The notes beneath the pieces were generated by a model. That model ran no database searches. It was not told where the DNA came from and saw only the letters and a list, made by a program, of their open reading frames with translations. From Gammaproteobacteria bacterium RIFCSPHIGHO2_12_FULL_45_12 (GTDB lineage: Bacteria; Pseudomonadota; Gammaproteobacteria; DSM-16500), in contig MGYH01000020.1 in assembly GCA_001801665.1 (NCBI GenBank), positions 1 through 22,100 of the forward strand: 22,100 nucleotides of DNA, given 5' to 3'. Below, piece by piece: positions 1-8,753 of this stretch. A program made the position numbers and the translations under genes. Position 1 is the stretch's first letter. Every line of letters begins with the position of its first letter.

Positions 1-60
1 TGGCGACGAAGGATCTCGTGTTTTTTAGGAGATTCTTCGCTTCGCTCAGAATGACGGCTC
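1..60. repeat. Dispersed hairpin repeat, cut by window edge
   Basis: Positions 3-17 (GCGACGAAGGATCTC) pair imperfectly with 29-45 (GAGATTCTTCGCTTCGC) around a T-rich loop. The following segment, CAGAATGACG, belongs to a wording seen in short dispersed hairpin repeats of many bacterial genomes. It lies downstream of the kinase-like gene and does not code. The left part of the element is outside the window. Confidence 0.6.
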
Positions 61-65
61 ATTTT

Positions 66-92
66 TTAACCAAAGCTAGGTTACCTACTATA
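66..92. repeat. Degenerate GGTAACC palindrome copy
   Basis: On the minus strand this reads TATAGTAGGTAACC, then CTAGC and a GGTTA half-site. The 14-base string at 79-92 recurs exactly at 11175-11188, beside the perfect palindrome at 11144-11172. Both copies lie just 3' of a minus-strand gene. A small REP-like family is possible, but one 14-base match in 22 kb is not decisive. Confidence 0.35.
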
Positions 93-2357
93 TCACCTTT
101 TCCTTCGAAATGGAGGTGGATCGATAGACACCCCCTCGACATTTCCACTAGGTATAAATTTAGTTTTATTTTGTCTGTATAAATAACGTCTTTTAAAAAT
201 GTCTCTCTCATTATCCCTTTTTTTGTTTTCAAAACCATTTTCCTTATTACCCTCATTCTTGCCCTGACGCAAATCCACACTTACCTTTAGTTTTTCACTA
301 AGTAATTTTTTTGCATCACTAATATTTAATCTGTTACTAGGTTCTTTTTTGACGAGCATCTCAATCACTTCTTTAAGAATTTTTCCTTCTGCAGATTCAA
401 AAACCGGATTTTCAAAATTAAATGTATGCATAGTTTTTTTAGTCACATCCATTTCCATGTCCTGGACACTTTCTCCCGTAAACGTCTCATATAAAGACAA
501 TCCGATTAAATAACTTTGAAGACAGCCAACCTCTTCAATGCTAATCAATGCTTCATATTCCGGAACTATCTTATTTGTCCATTCGAATGGCAAATAACCG
601 GGCGTTAAAAAGATGCTACTGGAATTAATATACGTCTCGCCATATACATTAATGAGTGACTTTGGATCTGACATCACCAATTCACCTTGATCACTTATCA
701 AAAAATTGCCCGGCTTTATATCTGGAAATAAAATACCATTTTGATGATAGCTATCTACTAAATGAAGCATTTTTTGGGCATATCCAATGAATGCGTCATG
801 AAAATTTTTTTCACCACGATTATTCTTTGCCCAATCTTCCAGTGATCCACGTGTACAAAATTCCGAATACTCCCAATAATGAATATATTGCGTTTCAAGA
901 CGGGTGTCACCTATCACCTCAACGACACCATCTTTCTTCGTCAAGAAACCTGACAAGCCTGTCAATTCCATATGACGCATTGCAGATTGATATAGAGGAA
1001 CCGTAGTCATAGGAACCCTTTCTTGCTTCCATAACACTCTTTCGCGTGACTCATGATCTTCCAATGAAGATAAAGCGAATAATTTATTATTGGCCCTAGA
1101 TACAAATCCCAGATTGCAATTTTCAAAAAGTTTATCAATTTCTTCATTATCATGATCTGCCGCAGGAGTATATTTTCCATTTTGCAAAATTGAGTTAGAG
1201 ATAACTTTCATTTTGGGTAATGGAACCCTCTCCACTTGACGAAATAGTTTTGCTCGCGCTTCTGCTTTGTCATATTCAGAATCAATTCCTGAAATATTAT
1301 TTTTTTTAATGTCATTTATATAAGCATTCATGTCCGCCACTAATGTCCATAATTTTCTGGAAGCTATGCCATCTGTCAACGTTTCATTTCTGAGACAGGA
1401 TAAGGCGCAATCCCTTACTTTTAATAGAGCAGCATGTTTTAACCCATCTGACATTTCACTCGCTAAATATTTCTTTAAATTGAGATAGGCGTCATACAGC
1501 CTAAGCCTACCCTGAAAATGACGATGAAGACCGCTTTCCTGCTCGCTTTCTAATACCTTATTGAGGTGTATCATCGCATTTCTAATCGCTGTCGATAACT
1601 GATTGTCAGGCTTTTCAATGGCCTCCTGTAACTTCAAACAGGCTAACTCCAATTGACATTCGTTTTTTATTTTTTTTTCTTCATCAAATTTTTTGTTCAG
1701 TTCTTTTATCTTCTTTATATCATCTTTATTTTTACCGAATTCATACGTTAACATACATTTTTCTAATTGATCATAAAAATCTTTTTGATCTTTATTAAGC
1801 TGTTTTATACTATTTTTTAAATGCTGCTCAATTTGTTCTCCCCCTCCTAAACGTCTCACTCCCCCAACTAGCTCGCGAACGTCTTCTACAATCCATCGCG
1901 GATCTTCTCCTATGTGTGTTTTTAAATTTTGAACTTTCCCGCCACCCTTGACGGGTTTTTCCAAAACTGATAATACTCTTGACATTTCAGCTTCTGGAAA
2001 ATTATGAACCGCATATTGTTTTGCTACATTTAATTTCAATTCTGTTACGGCAAGTAAAACGTACCAATCGTTTTTCTGATAATAATTAAAATTCCCCGTT
2101 TCAACATTTTCCTTAGGTCTTGTTTGTTGTCGAATTTGATTTTCCAGATTGGAAAGCAAGGTGTCTAACTTAAACAAATGGGCTAATTTATTGGATGTTG
2201 GCTTTGCCTGATTGTATTCCTTCACCAGCTTTTTCATTAGTTTATTACCTGCCGTGACCTCCGCCCTCAGAGACGTATCCCTTATTAGTTCTGTGTTAAT
2301 TTCGGGCATAAGCAATTGACTTTTGCTGGCCTTTTCCTGTTTCTCATTGCGCTGCAT
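93..2357 (-). CDS. Protein kinase-like protein, candidate secreted effector
   Basis: 754 aa. Residues 1 to about 380 are charged, helix-rich and not recognised; 185-250 look coiled-coil prone. A protein-kinase-like domain fills about 420-690. The catalytic-loop equivalent is FPDIKPGNFL at 544-553, with D546, K548 and N551 in the expected D-x-K-P-x-N pattern. The metal-binding DFG position reads SDP (D564), and TPGYLPFE (585-592) stands where the activation segment and APE motif should be. K444 and E464 are candidates for the ATP-anchoring Lys and helix-C Glu. HRD and DFG are both altered, so activity is uncertain. The C-terminus is a charged tail ending in RRKR. There is no signal peptide or membrane segment, which would fit Dot/Icm-type export, but that is inference. 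The ATG at 2357 follows a purine-rich AGGGGGG tract. Nothing nearby is functionally linked. Confidence 0.8.
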   Translation of the reverse strand: MQRNEKQEKASKSQLLMPEINTELIRDTSLRAEVTAGNKLMKKLVKEYNQAKPTSNKLAHLFKLDTLLSNLENQIRQQTRPKENVETGNFNYYQKNDWYVLLAVTELKLNVAKQYAVHNFPEAEMSRVLSVLEKPVKGGGKVQNLKTHIGEDPRWIVEDVRELVGGVRRLGGGEQIEQHLKNSIKQLNKDQKDFYDQLEKCMLTYEFGKNKDDIKKIKELNKKFDEEKKIKNECQLELACLKLQEAIEKPDNQLSTAIRNAMIHLNKVLESEQESGLHRHFQGRLRLYDAYLNLKKYLASEMSDGLKHAALLKVRDCALSCLRNETLTDGIASRKLWTLVADMNAYINDIKKNNISGIDSEYDKAEARAKLFRQVERVPLPKMKVISNSILQNGKYTPAADHDNEEIDKLFENCNLGFVSRANNKLFALSSLEDHESRERVLWKQERVPMTTVPLYQSAMRHMELTGLSGFLTKKDGVVEVIGDTRLETQYIHYWEYSEFCTRGSLEDWAKNNRGEKNFHDAFIGYAQKMLHLVDSYHQNGILFPDIKPGNFLISDQGELVMSDPKSLINVYGETYINSSSIFLTPGYLPFEWTNKIVPEYEALISIEEVGCLQSYLIGLSLYETFTGESVQDMEMDVTKKTMHTFNFENPVFESAEGKILKEVIEMLVKKEPSNRLNISDAKKLLSEKLKVSVDLRQGKNEGNKENGFENKKRDNERDIFKRRYLYRQNKTKFIPSGNVEGVSIDPPPFRRKR

Positions 2358-2404
2358 CCGCCCCCCTCACTTGCTTGACGACTTGCACCTACTTTATATG
2401 TACT

Positions 2405-2410
2405 ATTATA
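2405..2410 (-). promoter_or_regulatory. Candidate -10 box for the kinase-like gene
   Basis: A perfect TATAAT lies on the minus strand about 50 bases upstream of the ATG at 2357. No good -35 hexamer stands 16-18 bases further upstream, so the promoter may be weak or activator-dependent. Confidence 0.4.
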
Positions 2411-2463
2411 ACCTATTCTGCTGAATACCCATTTAAGCCGTCACCTCCTAACCCCCGTTTTAA

Positions 2464-2492
2464 TTGATAATTGCTAATAAAATCACTATGCT
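2464..2492 (+). promoter_or_regulatory. Candidate sigma70 promoter of the ZIP gene
   Basis: TTGATA (2464-2469) and TATGCT (2487-2492) are separated by exactly 17 bases. Transcription would begin near 2499. This rules against the upstream TTG at 2471 and favours the ATG at 2522. Confidence 0.5.
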
Positions 2493-2521
2493 ATTTAATA
2501 ACTTCTGACTGGCTAGCCAAT

Positions 2522-3292
2522 ATGACCTTAACTTCCTTAAAACTCATGCTGACGGTGCTGATTTTGCTTGCTGCCTGTATTCCTGGCATCTGGACTTTCT
2601 ATCAAATAGCTAAGCACATGGAAATTAAGCCTTTTTCGGAGCTCAATTACCCGGTTGGCGAATCCCTGGCCAGTGGCATCTTTTTAGGTGCGGGTCTACT
2701 GCATATGCTGCCTGATGCCGCGCTTAGTTTTACTGAGGCGGGCTATCGTTACCCTTTTCCCTTTTTAATGGCTGGCATCAGTTTTTTATTCTTGCTGTTG
2801 CTTGAGCATATTGCTATGGCCTTAAAACACCGCTATTCACAGCTGGTTGACAGCATCACCTTGTTGACCGTCACCATGCTATCCATTCATGCCCTGTTAG
2901 AGGGGGCGGCGGTTGGCCTTGCGCTCAGCTTTGCCACTGCCCTCCTGATTTCGATTGCTATCCTAACCCATAAAGGGGTGGCGAGCTTTGCTTTATCCAT
3001 CCAGCTACATCGCGGCCACCTAAGCTTTACGGCCCGGATACTGGCTTTTAGTTTATTTGCGATCATGACGCCCATTGGCATTCTTTGCGGTGACTGGATA
3101 CTGTCATCCACACCGCATTCGCCCTTGCTCACCCCCATCTTCAGCTCACTTGCTGCCGGAACATTCCTCTATATTGGCACGCTGCATGGATTAGGGCGTG
3201 CCAGCCTCATTCGTCATTGCTGCAATATGAAAGAATTTTTTGTCATGCTATTTGGTTTCAGTTTAATGGCCGTTGTGGCAATCTGGACCTAA
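2522..3292 (+). CDS. ZIP-family divalent metal transporter
   Basis: 256 aa from the ATG at 2522. An in-frame TTG at 2471 would add 17 residues, but it lies inside the predicted promoter. The protein is almost entirely hydrophobic, with about seven or eight membrane segments. Family signatures are visible: GIFLGAGLLHMLPDA in an early helix, SIHALLEGAAVGLA with the H-x-x-x-E-G metal-site pattern in the middle, and HKGVASFAL in the next helix. ZIP proteins move Zn2+, Fe2+ or Mn2+ into the cytoplasm; the metal here cannot be told. It is divergent from the kinase-like gene and convergent with the ABC gene, 20 bases away, so it is a single-gene unit. No clear Shine-Dalgarno precedes 2522, and the ATG at 2546 is an alternative start. 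Confidence 0.8.
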   Translation: MTLTSLKLMLTVLILLAACIPGIWTFYQIAKHMEIKPFSELNYPVGESLASGIFLGAGLLHMLPDAALSFTEAGYRYPFPFLMAGISFLFLLLLEHIAMALKHRYSQLVDSITLLTVTMLSIHALLEGAAVGLALSFATALLISIAILTHKGVASFALSIQLHRGHLSFTARILAFSLFAIMTPIGILCGDWILSSTPHSPLLTPIFSSLAAGTFLYIGTLHGLGRASLIRHCCNMKEFFVMLFGFSLMAVVAIWT

Positions 3293-3312
3293 AAAAATAG
3301 GTTGATACACCA

Positions 3313-5328
3313 TTATGAACCATGCGCTGCTGATTTTCGTGCCACGTGAACCACGCGGCCTTGCTTGATGGTGTAAATCACATCCGCACCCGCAATGGTG
3401 CTTTGACGATGAGCAATCACGACCAGCGTCACCTTGCGCTTGATTAGGTGATCAAAAATCAGCGTTTGACTGTGATTATCCAGCGCCGAAGTGGCTTCAT
3501 CCAGCAACAAAATTTGAGGACGCGCAGCGAGCGCGCGCGCTAATAAAATTTTTTGTTTCTGACCGCCTGAAATGGACTCGGTGGCATTATCAGAAATTTG
3601 CGTCAACAGCTTCATGGGCATGCGATCCACCTCCTCTGCAAGCCCCACACAAGCGGCAAGGTCCCAGACTTCGTTCAGACTCAATGGCACGTGTGCTGTA
3701 ATGTTTGAAAAAATGGTACCTGCCAACAATTGACTGGACTGCAACACCACACCAAACTGACGGCGCAAGGCTTTCATATCGTATTGCTGAATATGCTGCT
3801 GGTTGATCAATACGCTGCCTTGATCACAAGGCATCAAGCCTAGCATTAACTTAAAAAGTGTGGATTTTCCCGCCCCAGAGGGGCCTATAATGGCCGTAAA
3901 CTGATCTGGCTCAATCACCAGATTAATGTCTGACAATAGCCATCTGTCCGTGTCATGATCTCTCAATCCGACTTGCTGCAACTGAATGCTTAGCTTGTGA
4001 GGCATGTTAAGTGCCTGCTCAGGCACCACCTCAGAGGGCTCTGACATCACGGTGGATAGCGGAGCTAATCCAGAAGCACTTTTTAACAAAAAACCTAATT
4101 TTAATGAAGCCATGTCAAGCACACTGGCAAACTGGCTAGCCGCCATTAAAAATGGCAATAGCTTTCTGCTTGTCGCAGAAAAATCGGAAACGGCTAGCGA
4201 CACATAACACAGTAACATGAGACAAAGTGGAGACAACAGTTGCAATCCTGTCGAGACCATATCTATTTTCATGACTTTTTTTTCACAACGTTTAATATGG
4301 GTCAAGGAATCCAGACAGCGTTGATAAGCCATTTTTTCCGCATTGGCCGTTCTCAGTTTATAAATTTGCATCAAACACTCGCCCAACAGGGATGAAAACT
4401 TGCCGCGCAGTGTTCTTTGACGCTGAATGGACGTCTGATTATACGTTGCCAATCTCATTTTAATGGCATTTAATAAAACGCAAATGCACAAATAAATGCT
4501 CGCTAATAAAACATGGCAATGCAGTAAATACAACAATAAAAACGCCAAAATAAGACCGTCTTGCATTAACGATAGCAAGGAAGGCAAACAAAAGGAAACA
4601 GACGCTTCATAATCCTGACATAACTGCACCGTTTCGGCCGCTGATCTTTTTGCATGACTAACTAAATTAAGGTTCAGCAGACGATTCATGACACTTGGCA
4701 TCAAATGGCTCATCACCTTGGTTGTCAATAAACTGCTAGCTAATAATTGATTGACTAATAAAAAAAACTGCCAGACCATTAACATAAAAAAACAAGCAAA
4801 AATCAGAAAATGCGGCCCCTCTGTCACCTTGTAAAAATTGACAAAAAGGTAAGATGAGATAACAGGCAAGAGCGTCGCACACAATCCGCCCATGAAGGAT
4901 AGCCCTACCATCCATCCAATGGGCTTATAAAAAATGCCAAAGCAAACACGGACCAAGTCTTTTAGCGTCGTGACAACTGGAAAGTTGGTAACACAACATT
5001 GCCAGGATGACATTATTTTTTTTTCCATCATAACGCGCGAATGGTTTTCCAGTTGATCTGTTTCAGGGTTGTATAATTGAAATACTGAGCCTTTCATGCC
5101 AACCAGCAACCTCAGACAGTCCATGGACTCAAGCGCAATCAGAAAAGGCGATGGCAGACAATTTATGCTAGATAAATTGGGCAATGTCATGGGGTATAGC
5201 TTGATGTGAAAGAAGGGTTCTAGCAATGCCACTTCATGAATGCCGCAATGTAACAAATGATCAGGAACAGATGGGGTAGAGTGGATACCCATTATTTTTA
5301 AAAAGGCTGACAAGCATCTGACTAACAT
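3313..5328 (-). CDS. NHLM-type ABC transporter, ATP-binding/permease without peptidase
   Basis: 671 aa. The N-terminal region (about 50-130) has no Cys-His peptidase. Its pattern, a Pro-rich LPSPFLIAL, then VFQLYNPETDQLE, then TTLKDLVRVCF, resembles the N-domain of the second ABC protein of NHLM bacteriocin export systems. A six-helix exporter membrane domain covers about 135-425. The ATPase follows: Walker A GPSGAGKST (482-490), signature SISGGQ (585-590), Walker B ILLLDE (606-611), H-loop H640. It most likely pairs with the C39-containing ABC protein encoded just upstream as a heterodimeric peptide exporter in the inner membrane. The start ATG at 5328 overlaps the upstream stop by 7 bases, implying translational coupling. 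It is the last gene of the peptide operon. No terminator with a T-run was seen before the convergent ZIP gene. Confidence 0.85.
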   Translation of the reverse strand: MLVRCLSAFLKIMGIHSTPSVPDHLLHCGIHEVALLEPFFHIKLYPMTLPNLSSINCLPSPFLIALESMDCLRLLVGMKGSVFQLYNPETDQLENHSRVMMEKKIMSSWQCCVTNFPVVTTLKDLVRVCFGIFYKPIGWMVGLSFMGGLCATLLPVISSYLFVNFYKVTEGPHFLIFACFFMLMVWQFFLLVNQLLASSLLTTKVMSHLMPSVMNRLLNLNLVSHAKRSAAETVQLCQDYEASVSFCLPSLLSLMQDGLILAFLLLYLLHCHVLLASIYLCICVLLNAIKMRLATYNQTSIQRQRTLRGKFSSLLGECLMQIYKLRTANAEKMAYQRCLDSLTHIKRCEKKVMKIDMVSTGLQLLSPLCLMLLCYVSLAVSDFSATSRKLLPFLMAASQFASVLDMASLKLGFLLKSASGLAPLSTVMSEPSEVVPEQALNMPHKLSIQLQQVGLRDHDTDRWLLSDINLVIEPDQFTAIIGPSGAGKSTLFKLMLGLMPCDQGSVLINQQHIQQYDMKALRRQFGVVLQSSQLLAGTIFSNITAHVPLSLNEVWDLAACVGLAEEVDRMPMKLLTQISDNATESISGGQKQKILLARALAARPQILLLDEATSALDNHSQTLIFDHLIKRKVTLVVIAHRQSTIAGADVIYTIKQGRVVHVARKSAAHGS

Positions 5329-7514
5329 GATGCTATGCGCTCCTTGGCCTTGATCAGGGCGGCGTAATGACCATCTGCTTGCAACAACGGTTCATGCCTG
5401 CCTTGCTCGACTAGATGACCTGACTCAATGACCATAATTTGGTCGCAATGTCTGATGCTTTCAAGCCGGTGAGCCACATAAATAATTGTTTTATTTAACA
5501 TGCTGATATTTGAAATCAGTTGCCGCTCCGTTTCATCATCCAGTGCGGAAGTTGCTTCATCTAACACTAAAATGGGTGTGTCTTGGATAATGGCACGTGC
5601 TATCTCTATGCGCTGGCGTTCACCGCCACTAAAATTGCTGCCATTGCCTTCAACGTTGGCATAAAGACCTCTCGCTTTAATCACATCAGACAAACAAGCA
5701 ACTTCAATTGCCTGATTCAATAAACCTGGATTAACTGAAGGTGACCACAAGCTTAAGTTGTCATAAAGCGTGCCTGAAAAAAGCGTCACTTCTTGAGAAA
5801 CGTATGCCACATAGCTTGACAGGCAAGCGGCTGACAGCGAGCGTATATCCTCAGAAAAGAGTGTGAGACTACCCGAATGAAAGGGATAGAGTCCACACAG
5901 CACTTTCAACAGGCTGGATTTTCCGGAGCCCGTTGACCCGACCAGCGCCACTTGTTCACCCGCTCTGATCTGACCGGATAGGCCGGATAAAACCGTGGCC
6001 GAGTCACGCTGATAGCCAAACGTTAAATCAGTATATTGTATAATAACATTTGATTTAACATCGGGTGTCCTGATTTTCTGTTCGGCGGCAAAACGGGGAT
6101 CTTCTGGCAAACTGACAAGATCATTCACCCGATCATGACCCACCCATGCCGCTTGCATTTCTTTCAATTGCTGCGTTAAATTCGCCATGCTGCCTGAAAA
6201 AAAATAATATAAGCCATATAATGCCATCAAGCCGCCTATACTGAGACGACCATGAGCGACCTGAAAACTTCCCACCCATAAAATGGTCAACAAGGTAAAT
6301 TGTGAGATGGCATGGCTGATGGCTTTAACGAATGAACTGATTAAAACAAGCTTATCTTGCAGCATTAACTTATGACCGAACAAGCCAAACCATTTTTTTA
6401 AAACAGTCTGCTCAAAACCGCCTGCTTTGACACTTTCAATGTTATAAAGACTGCTAACAGCATGTGAATATAACTTTCCTTGTAAATGAACATGTGATTT
6501 TTCAAGATAATATTGATGCCGGTAAAGGACAAAAATGCAGATCACTAACAAGCAAGACAGCAGCATCATGGCCAATGTCACTGAAAAATCAATCAATGAC
6601 ATGGTGAGTATCACGGTAGTCAGTGTCACCGCATTCACCCATACACCGCTCATATTTTTAATTAACGCCGAAGAAATTAATTCTACCTGCGCCATGCTGG
6701 CAATTATGTCAGATTTATGTCTAAGCGCATAAAACAAGGTCGGCAGTCGTAAAACATGATGAATGGCTTGCGTGGTTTTGATGAAACAAAGACTGACATT
6801 AAATTTAAACAGATGCCATTGATGAATGAGACAATTGCCGCCAAAGACAAACGCCGCTAGCACGGTGCTTGCTGATAAGTATGGGAGCCAGGCATCATGT
6901 TGGCCTACCAGCACCTGATTGACAAACAAGGTATTGATCAAGGTGGTGACTAACTGTCCGCATGAAAGCATCATCAAGCAAATGATTAACCAGGTCAGGT
7001 CATGTTTATAACCGCTTAGCCAGCCGCGAATTACCGACCCGCGTTTATTTTTATTGGGGATGGTTGCCATGTGACTGGTCGGGGTAATATCAATGATAAC
7101 CCCTGTAAAAGACCGATCTAGCGTTTGCAAATTGATATAACATTGTCCACAAGCTGGATCATTTAATGAAACAATTTTTTGATTGACGGCATTAATCACG
7201 ACATAGTGACAAAAATTCCAGAATGCCATGACAGGATGCTGTAAACCATGCAACGCTTCAGGCTGAACCCAGTACGCCTCTGCCATAAATCCATATGAGG
7301 TAGCTACCTTGATTAACTGACTGGCAGGACAGCCATCACGAGAAATGCCACACTTTTCACGTAACTCATTCAGGGAAACGTGCACATTGTAATAAGAAAA
7401 CAACATGGCTAGGCAGGCGGCGCCACATTCTGTGTCTGACTGTTGCAGAATAACAGGTGCAGCCCGTTTCATGCGTCTGCTGACAATTTTATAAAAACGT
7501 TTTAAGCTTGTCAT
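5322..7514 (-). CDS. NHLM-type peptidase-containing ABC transporter (C39 leader peptidase)
   Basis: 730 aa from the ATG at 7514, which overlaps the HlyD stop as ATGA (7511-7514). A longer frame begins at a TTG (7541) and is less likely. The N-terminal C39 peptidase has the family residues in order: an oxyanion Gln in ILQQSDTECG, catalytic Cys30 in TECGAACLAM, His103 in NFCHYVVI and Asp119 in LNDPACG. The membrane domain spans about 165-445. The ATPase has Walker A GSTGSGKSS (526-534), signature FSGGERQR (628-635), Walker B ILVLDE (648-653) and H-loop H682. Such PCAT transporters cut double-glycine-type leaders and export the released peptide. The substrate is probably the 53-aa peptide encoded at 11216-11377, whose leader carries an LSxxELxxI pattern. 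With the neighbouring HlyD and second ABC gene it forms the three-part NHLM set. Confidence 0.9.
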   Translation of the reverse strand: MTSLKRFYKIVSRRMKRAAPVILQQSDTECGAACLAMLFSYYNVHVSLNELREKCGISRDGCPASQLIKVATSYGFMAEAYWVQPEALHGLQHPVMAFWNFCHYVVINAVNQKIVSLNDPACGQCYINLQTLDRSFTGVIIDITPTSHMATIPNKNKRGSVIRGWLSGYKHDLTWLIICLMMLSCGQLVTTLINTLFVNQVLVGQHDAWLPYLSASTVLAAFVFGGNCLIHQWHLFKFNVSLCFIKTTQAIHHVLRLPTLFYALRHKSDIIASMAQVELISSALIKNMSGVWVNAVTLTTVILTMSLIDFSVTLAMMLLSCLLVICIFVLYRHQYYLEKSHVHLQGKLYSHAVSSLYNIESVKAGGFEQTVLKKWFGLFGHKLMLQDKLVLISSFVKAISHAISQFTLLTILWVGSFQVAHGRLSIGGLMALYGLYYFFSGSMANLTQQLKEMQAAWVGHDRVNDLVSLPEDPRFAAEQKIRTPDVKSNVIIQYTDLTFGYQRDSATVLSGLSGQIRAGEQVALVGSTGSGKSSLLKVLCGLYPFHSGSLTLFSEDIRSLSAACLSSYVAYVSQEVTLFSGTLYDNLSLWSPSVNPGLLNQAIEVACLSDVIKARGLYANVEGNGSNFSGGERQRIEIARAIIQDTPILVLDEATSALDDETERQLISNISMLNKTIIYVAHRLESIRHCDQIMVIESGHLVEQGRHEPLLQADGHYAALIKAKERIASC

Positions 7515-8740
7515 GTTGCTATCAATTGCCACAGCGAACAATTTCTGACAACCACCTTAGCTGTTACCGTTGTGCCTGTCTGAATCAGCCCTTGATAACC
7601 GCCAATTGAAGTCCACGCGAGGTGACTCACTGTCCCAGCATCAGCCGCCAGGGAAACGTTTACCATAAAAGGGGCGCCTCCTTGATAAAATGGTGCTATT
7701 AAGGCCTCATTGGCAATATAGGCATGCATGGACTCTTTTGCAGCCGGATATTCAGTCACGGAAATGACTTTTCCTTTGATATAACCTGATTCGTATGCGC
7801 TCAGGTGATCTGGCAAGACGTAAACACGCTGACCTTTTTTAATTTTTTTACCATTGAGATGGCTCACAAACACAATGGCTTCCAATACATTTGGCTTCCC
7901 CTCACTCATGAGGGTAAATAAAGGTTGATGAGTTGAAATGTTATCACCTGTTGAAATATAACGTGCAACAATCTCACCGCTTAAGGGACTTCTAATCATT
8001 TGTCCTTGTTCCTGTGCCATTTTTTTAAGCACCAACGTATGTTTTTTTTCAAGATAATCCTGTTTATGGCTATTCCATTCATCCATTAGCTTATTCAAAT
8101 CATCCTTATATTGAATAGGCAAAGCCTGTTCATGATGTTGCAACTCATTTAACACCTGAAGCGAAGCAATGCGTTCTTGTCTGCTTTTTTCAATTTCAAT
8201 GATGGTGATATACTGTTTTTTAAATAATTTTAATTTTTCCTGCTCAATGCGGGTTAGCGTTGCCAGCCGATTTTTAGCGTTTTTTAACATTTCGTGCATT
8301 TCTTGCGTTTGCAATTGATATTGTTTCGTCAGCCATAATTTTTTTTCTATCATCTGGGAATAATATTGCTGATAAAGCGTTTCATTATCTGCATTCACCG
8401 CCTGCTGATACTGAACCTGCTCATTTAACGCGGTGTTAATCACGCGCGCCAACAACTGCCCTGCTGTTACTTTTGAATTGAGGTTAACGTTTACTCTGAC
8501 CACCTGACCATCACTGACCGCCTGAATGGCAATGGCTTCACTCATGCTAGGGACGATCATCCCATTGGCATTGACCTCAATCTCAACCTGTCCCCAAAAC
8601 GCCCAGATAATGATGGTTAGCAACATTAAAATGGTAGACACTACCCAAGCCATGACTGGCAAGCGTATTAATTTAACGCCTTGATAAATTTCATCTTTTT
8701 CCTGAAGCTGTTTTAACGCGCTTTCACGATACTTGATCAC
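7511..8740 (-). CDS. HlyD-family membrane fusion protein (NHLM secretion protein type)
   Basis: 409 aa from a GTG start at 8740, preceded by a weak AAGAAG. A short cytoplasmic segment is followed by one membrane helix (about 27-49). Next comes a first lipoyl-like half (about 68-100, with VSDGQVVRVNVNLNSKV) and a long coiled-coil region (about 105-240). The second lipoyl-like half contains IRSPLSGEIVARYISTGD (249-266), and a beta-rich C-terminal part follows. These adaptors bridge the ABC exporter to an outer-membrane channel of the TolC type. No TolC-like gene is in the window, so it would have to be elsewhere. The gene begins 13 bases after the HEAT-protein stop codon and overlaps the next gene by four bases, so it belongs to the same transcript. 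Confidence 0.85.
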   Translation of the reverse strand: MIKYRESALKQLQEKDEIYQGVKLIRLPVMAWVVSTILMLLTIIIWAFWGQVEIEVNANGMIVPSMSEAIAIQAVSDGQVVRVNVNLNSKVTAGQLLARVINTALNEQVQYQQAVNADNETLYQQYYSQMIEKKLWLTKQYQLQTQEMHEMLKNAKNRLATLTRIEQEKLKLFKKQYITIIEIEKSRQERIASLQVLNELQHHEQALPIQYKDDLNKLMDEWNSHKQDYLEKKHTLVLKKMAQEQGQMIRSPLSGEIVARYISTGDNISTHQPLFTLMSEGKPNVLEAIVFVSHLNGKKIKKGQRVYVLPDHLSAYESGYIKGKVISVTEYPAAKESMHAYIANEALIAPFYQGGAPFMVNVSLAADAGTVSHLAWTSIGGYQGLIQTGTTVTAKVVVRNCSLWQLIAT

Positions 8741-8753
8741 TTTATTTTGCTTC

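Noticed and set aside
93..280. Small ORF (59-280) overlapping the end of the kinase-like gene.
   Set aside because: It is an out-of-frame shadow of the gene's 3' end without start signals.
3313..5328. The second ABC protein considered as another leader peptidase.
   Set aside because: Its N-terminal region shows no QxxxxECG cysteine motif, His or Asp in C39 order; it fits the peptidase-free NHLM partner.
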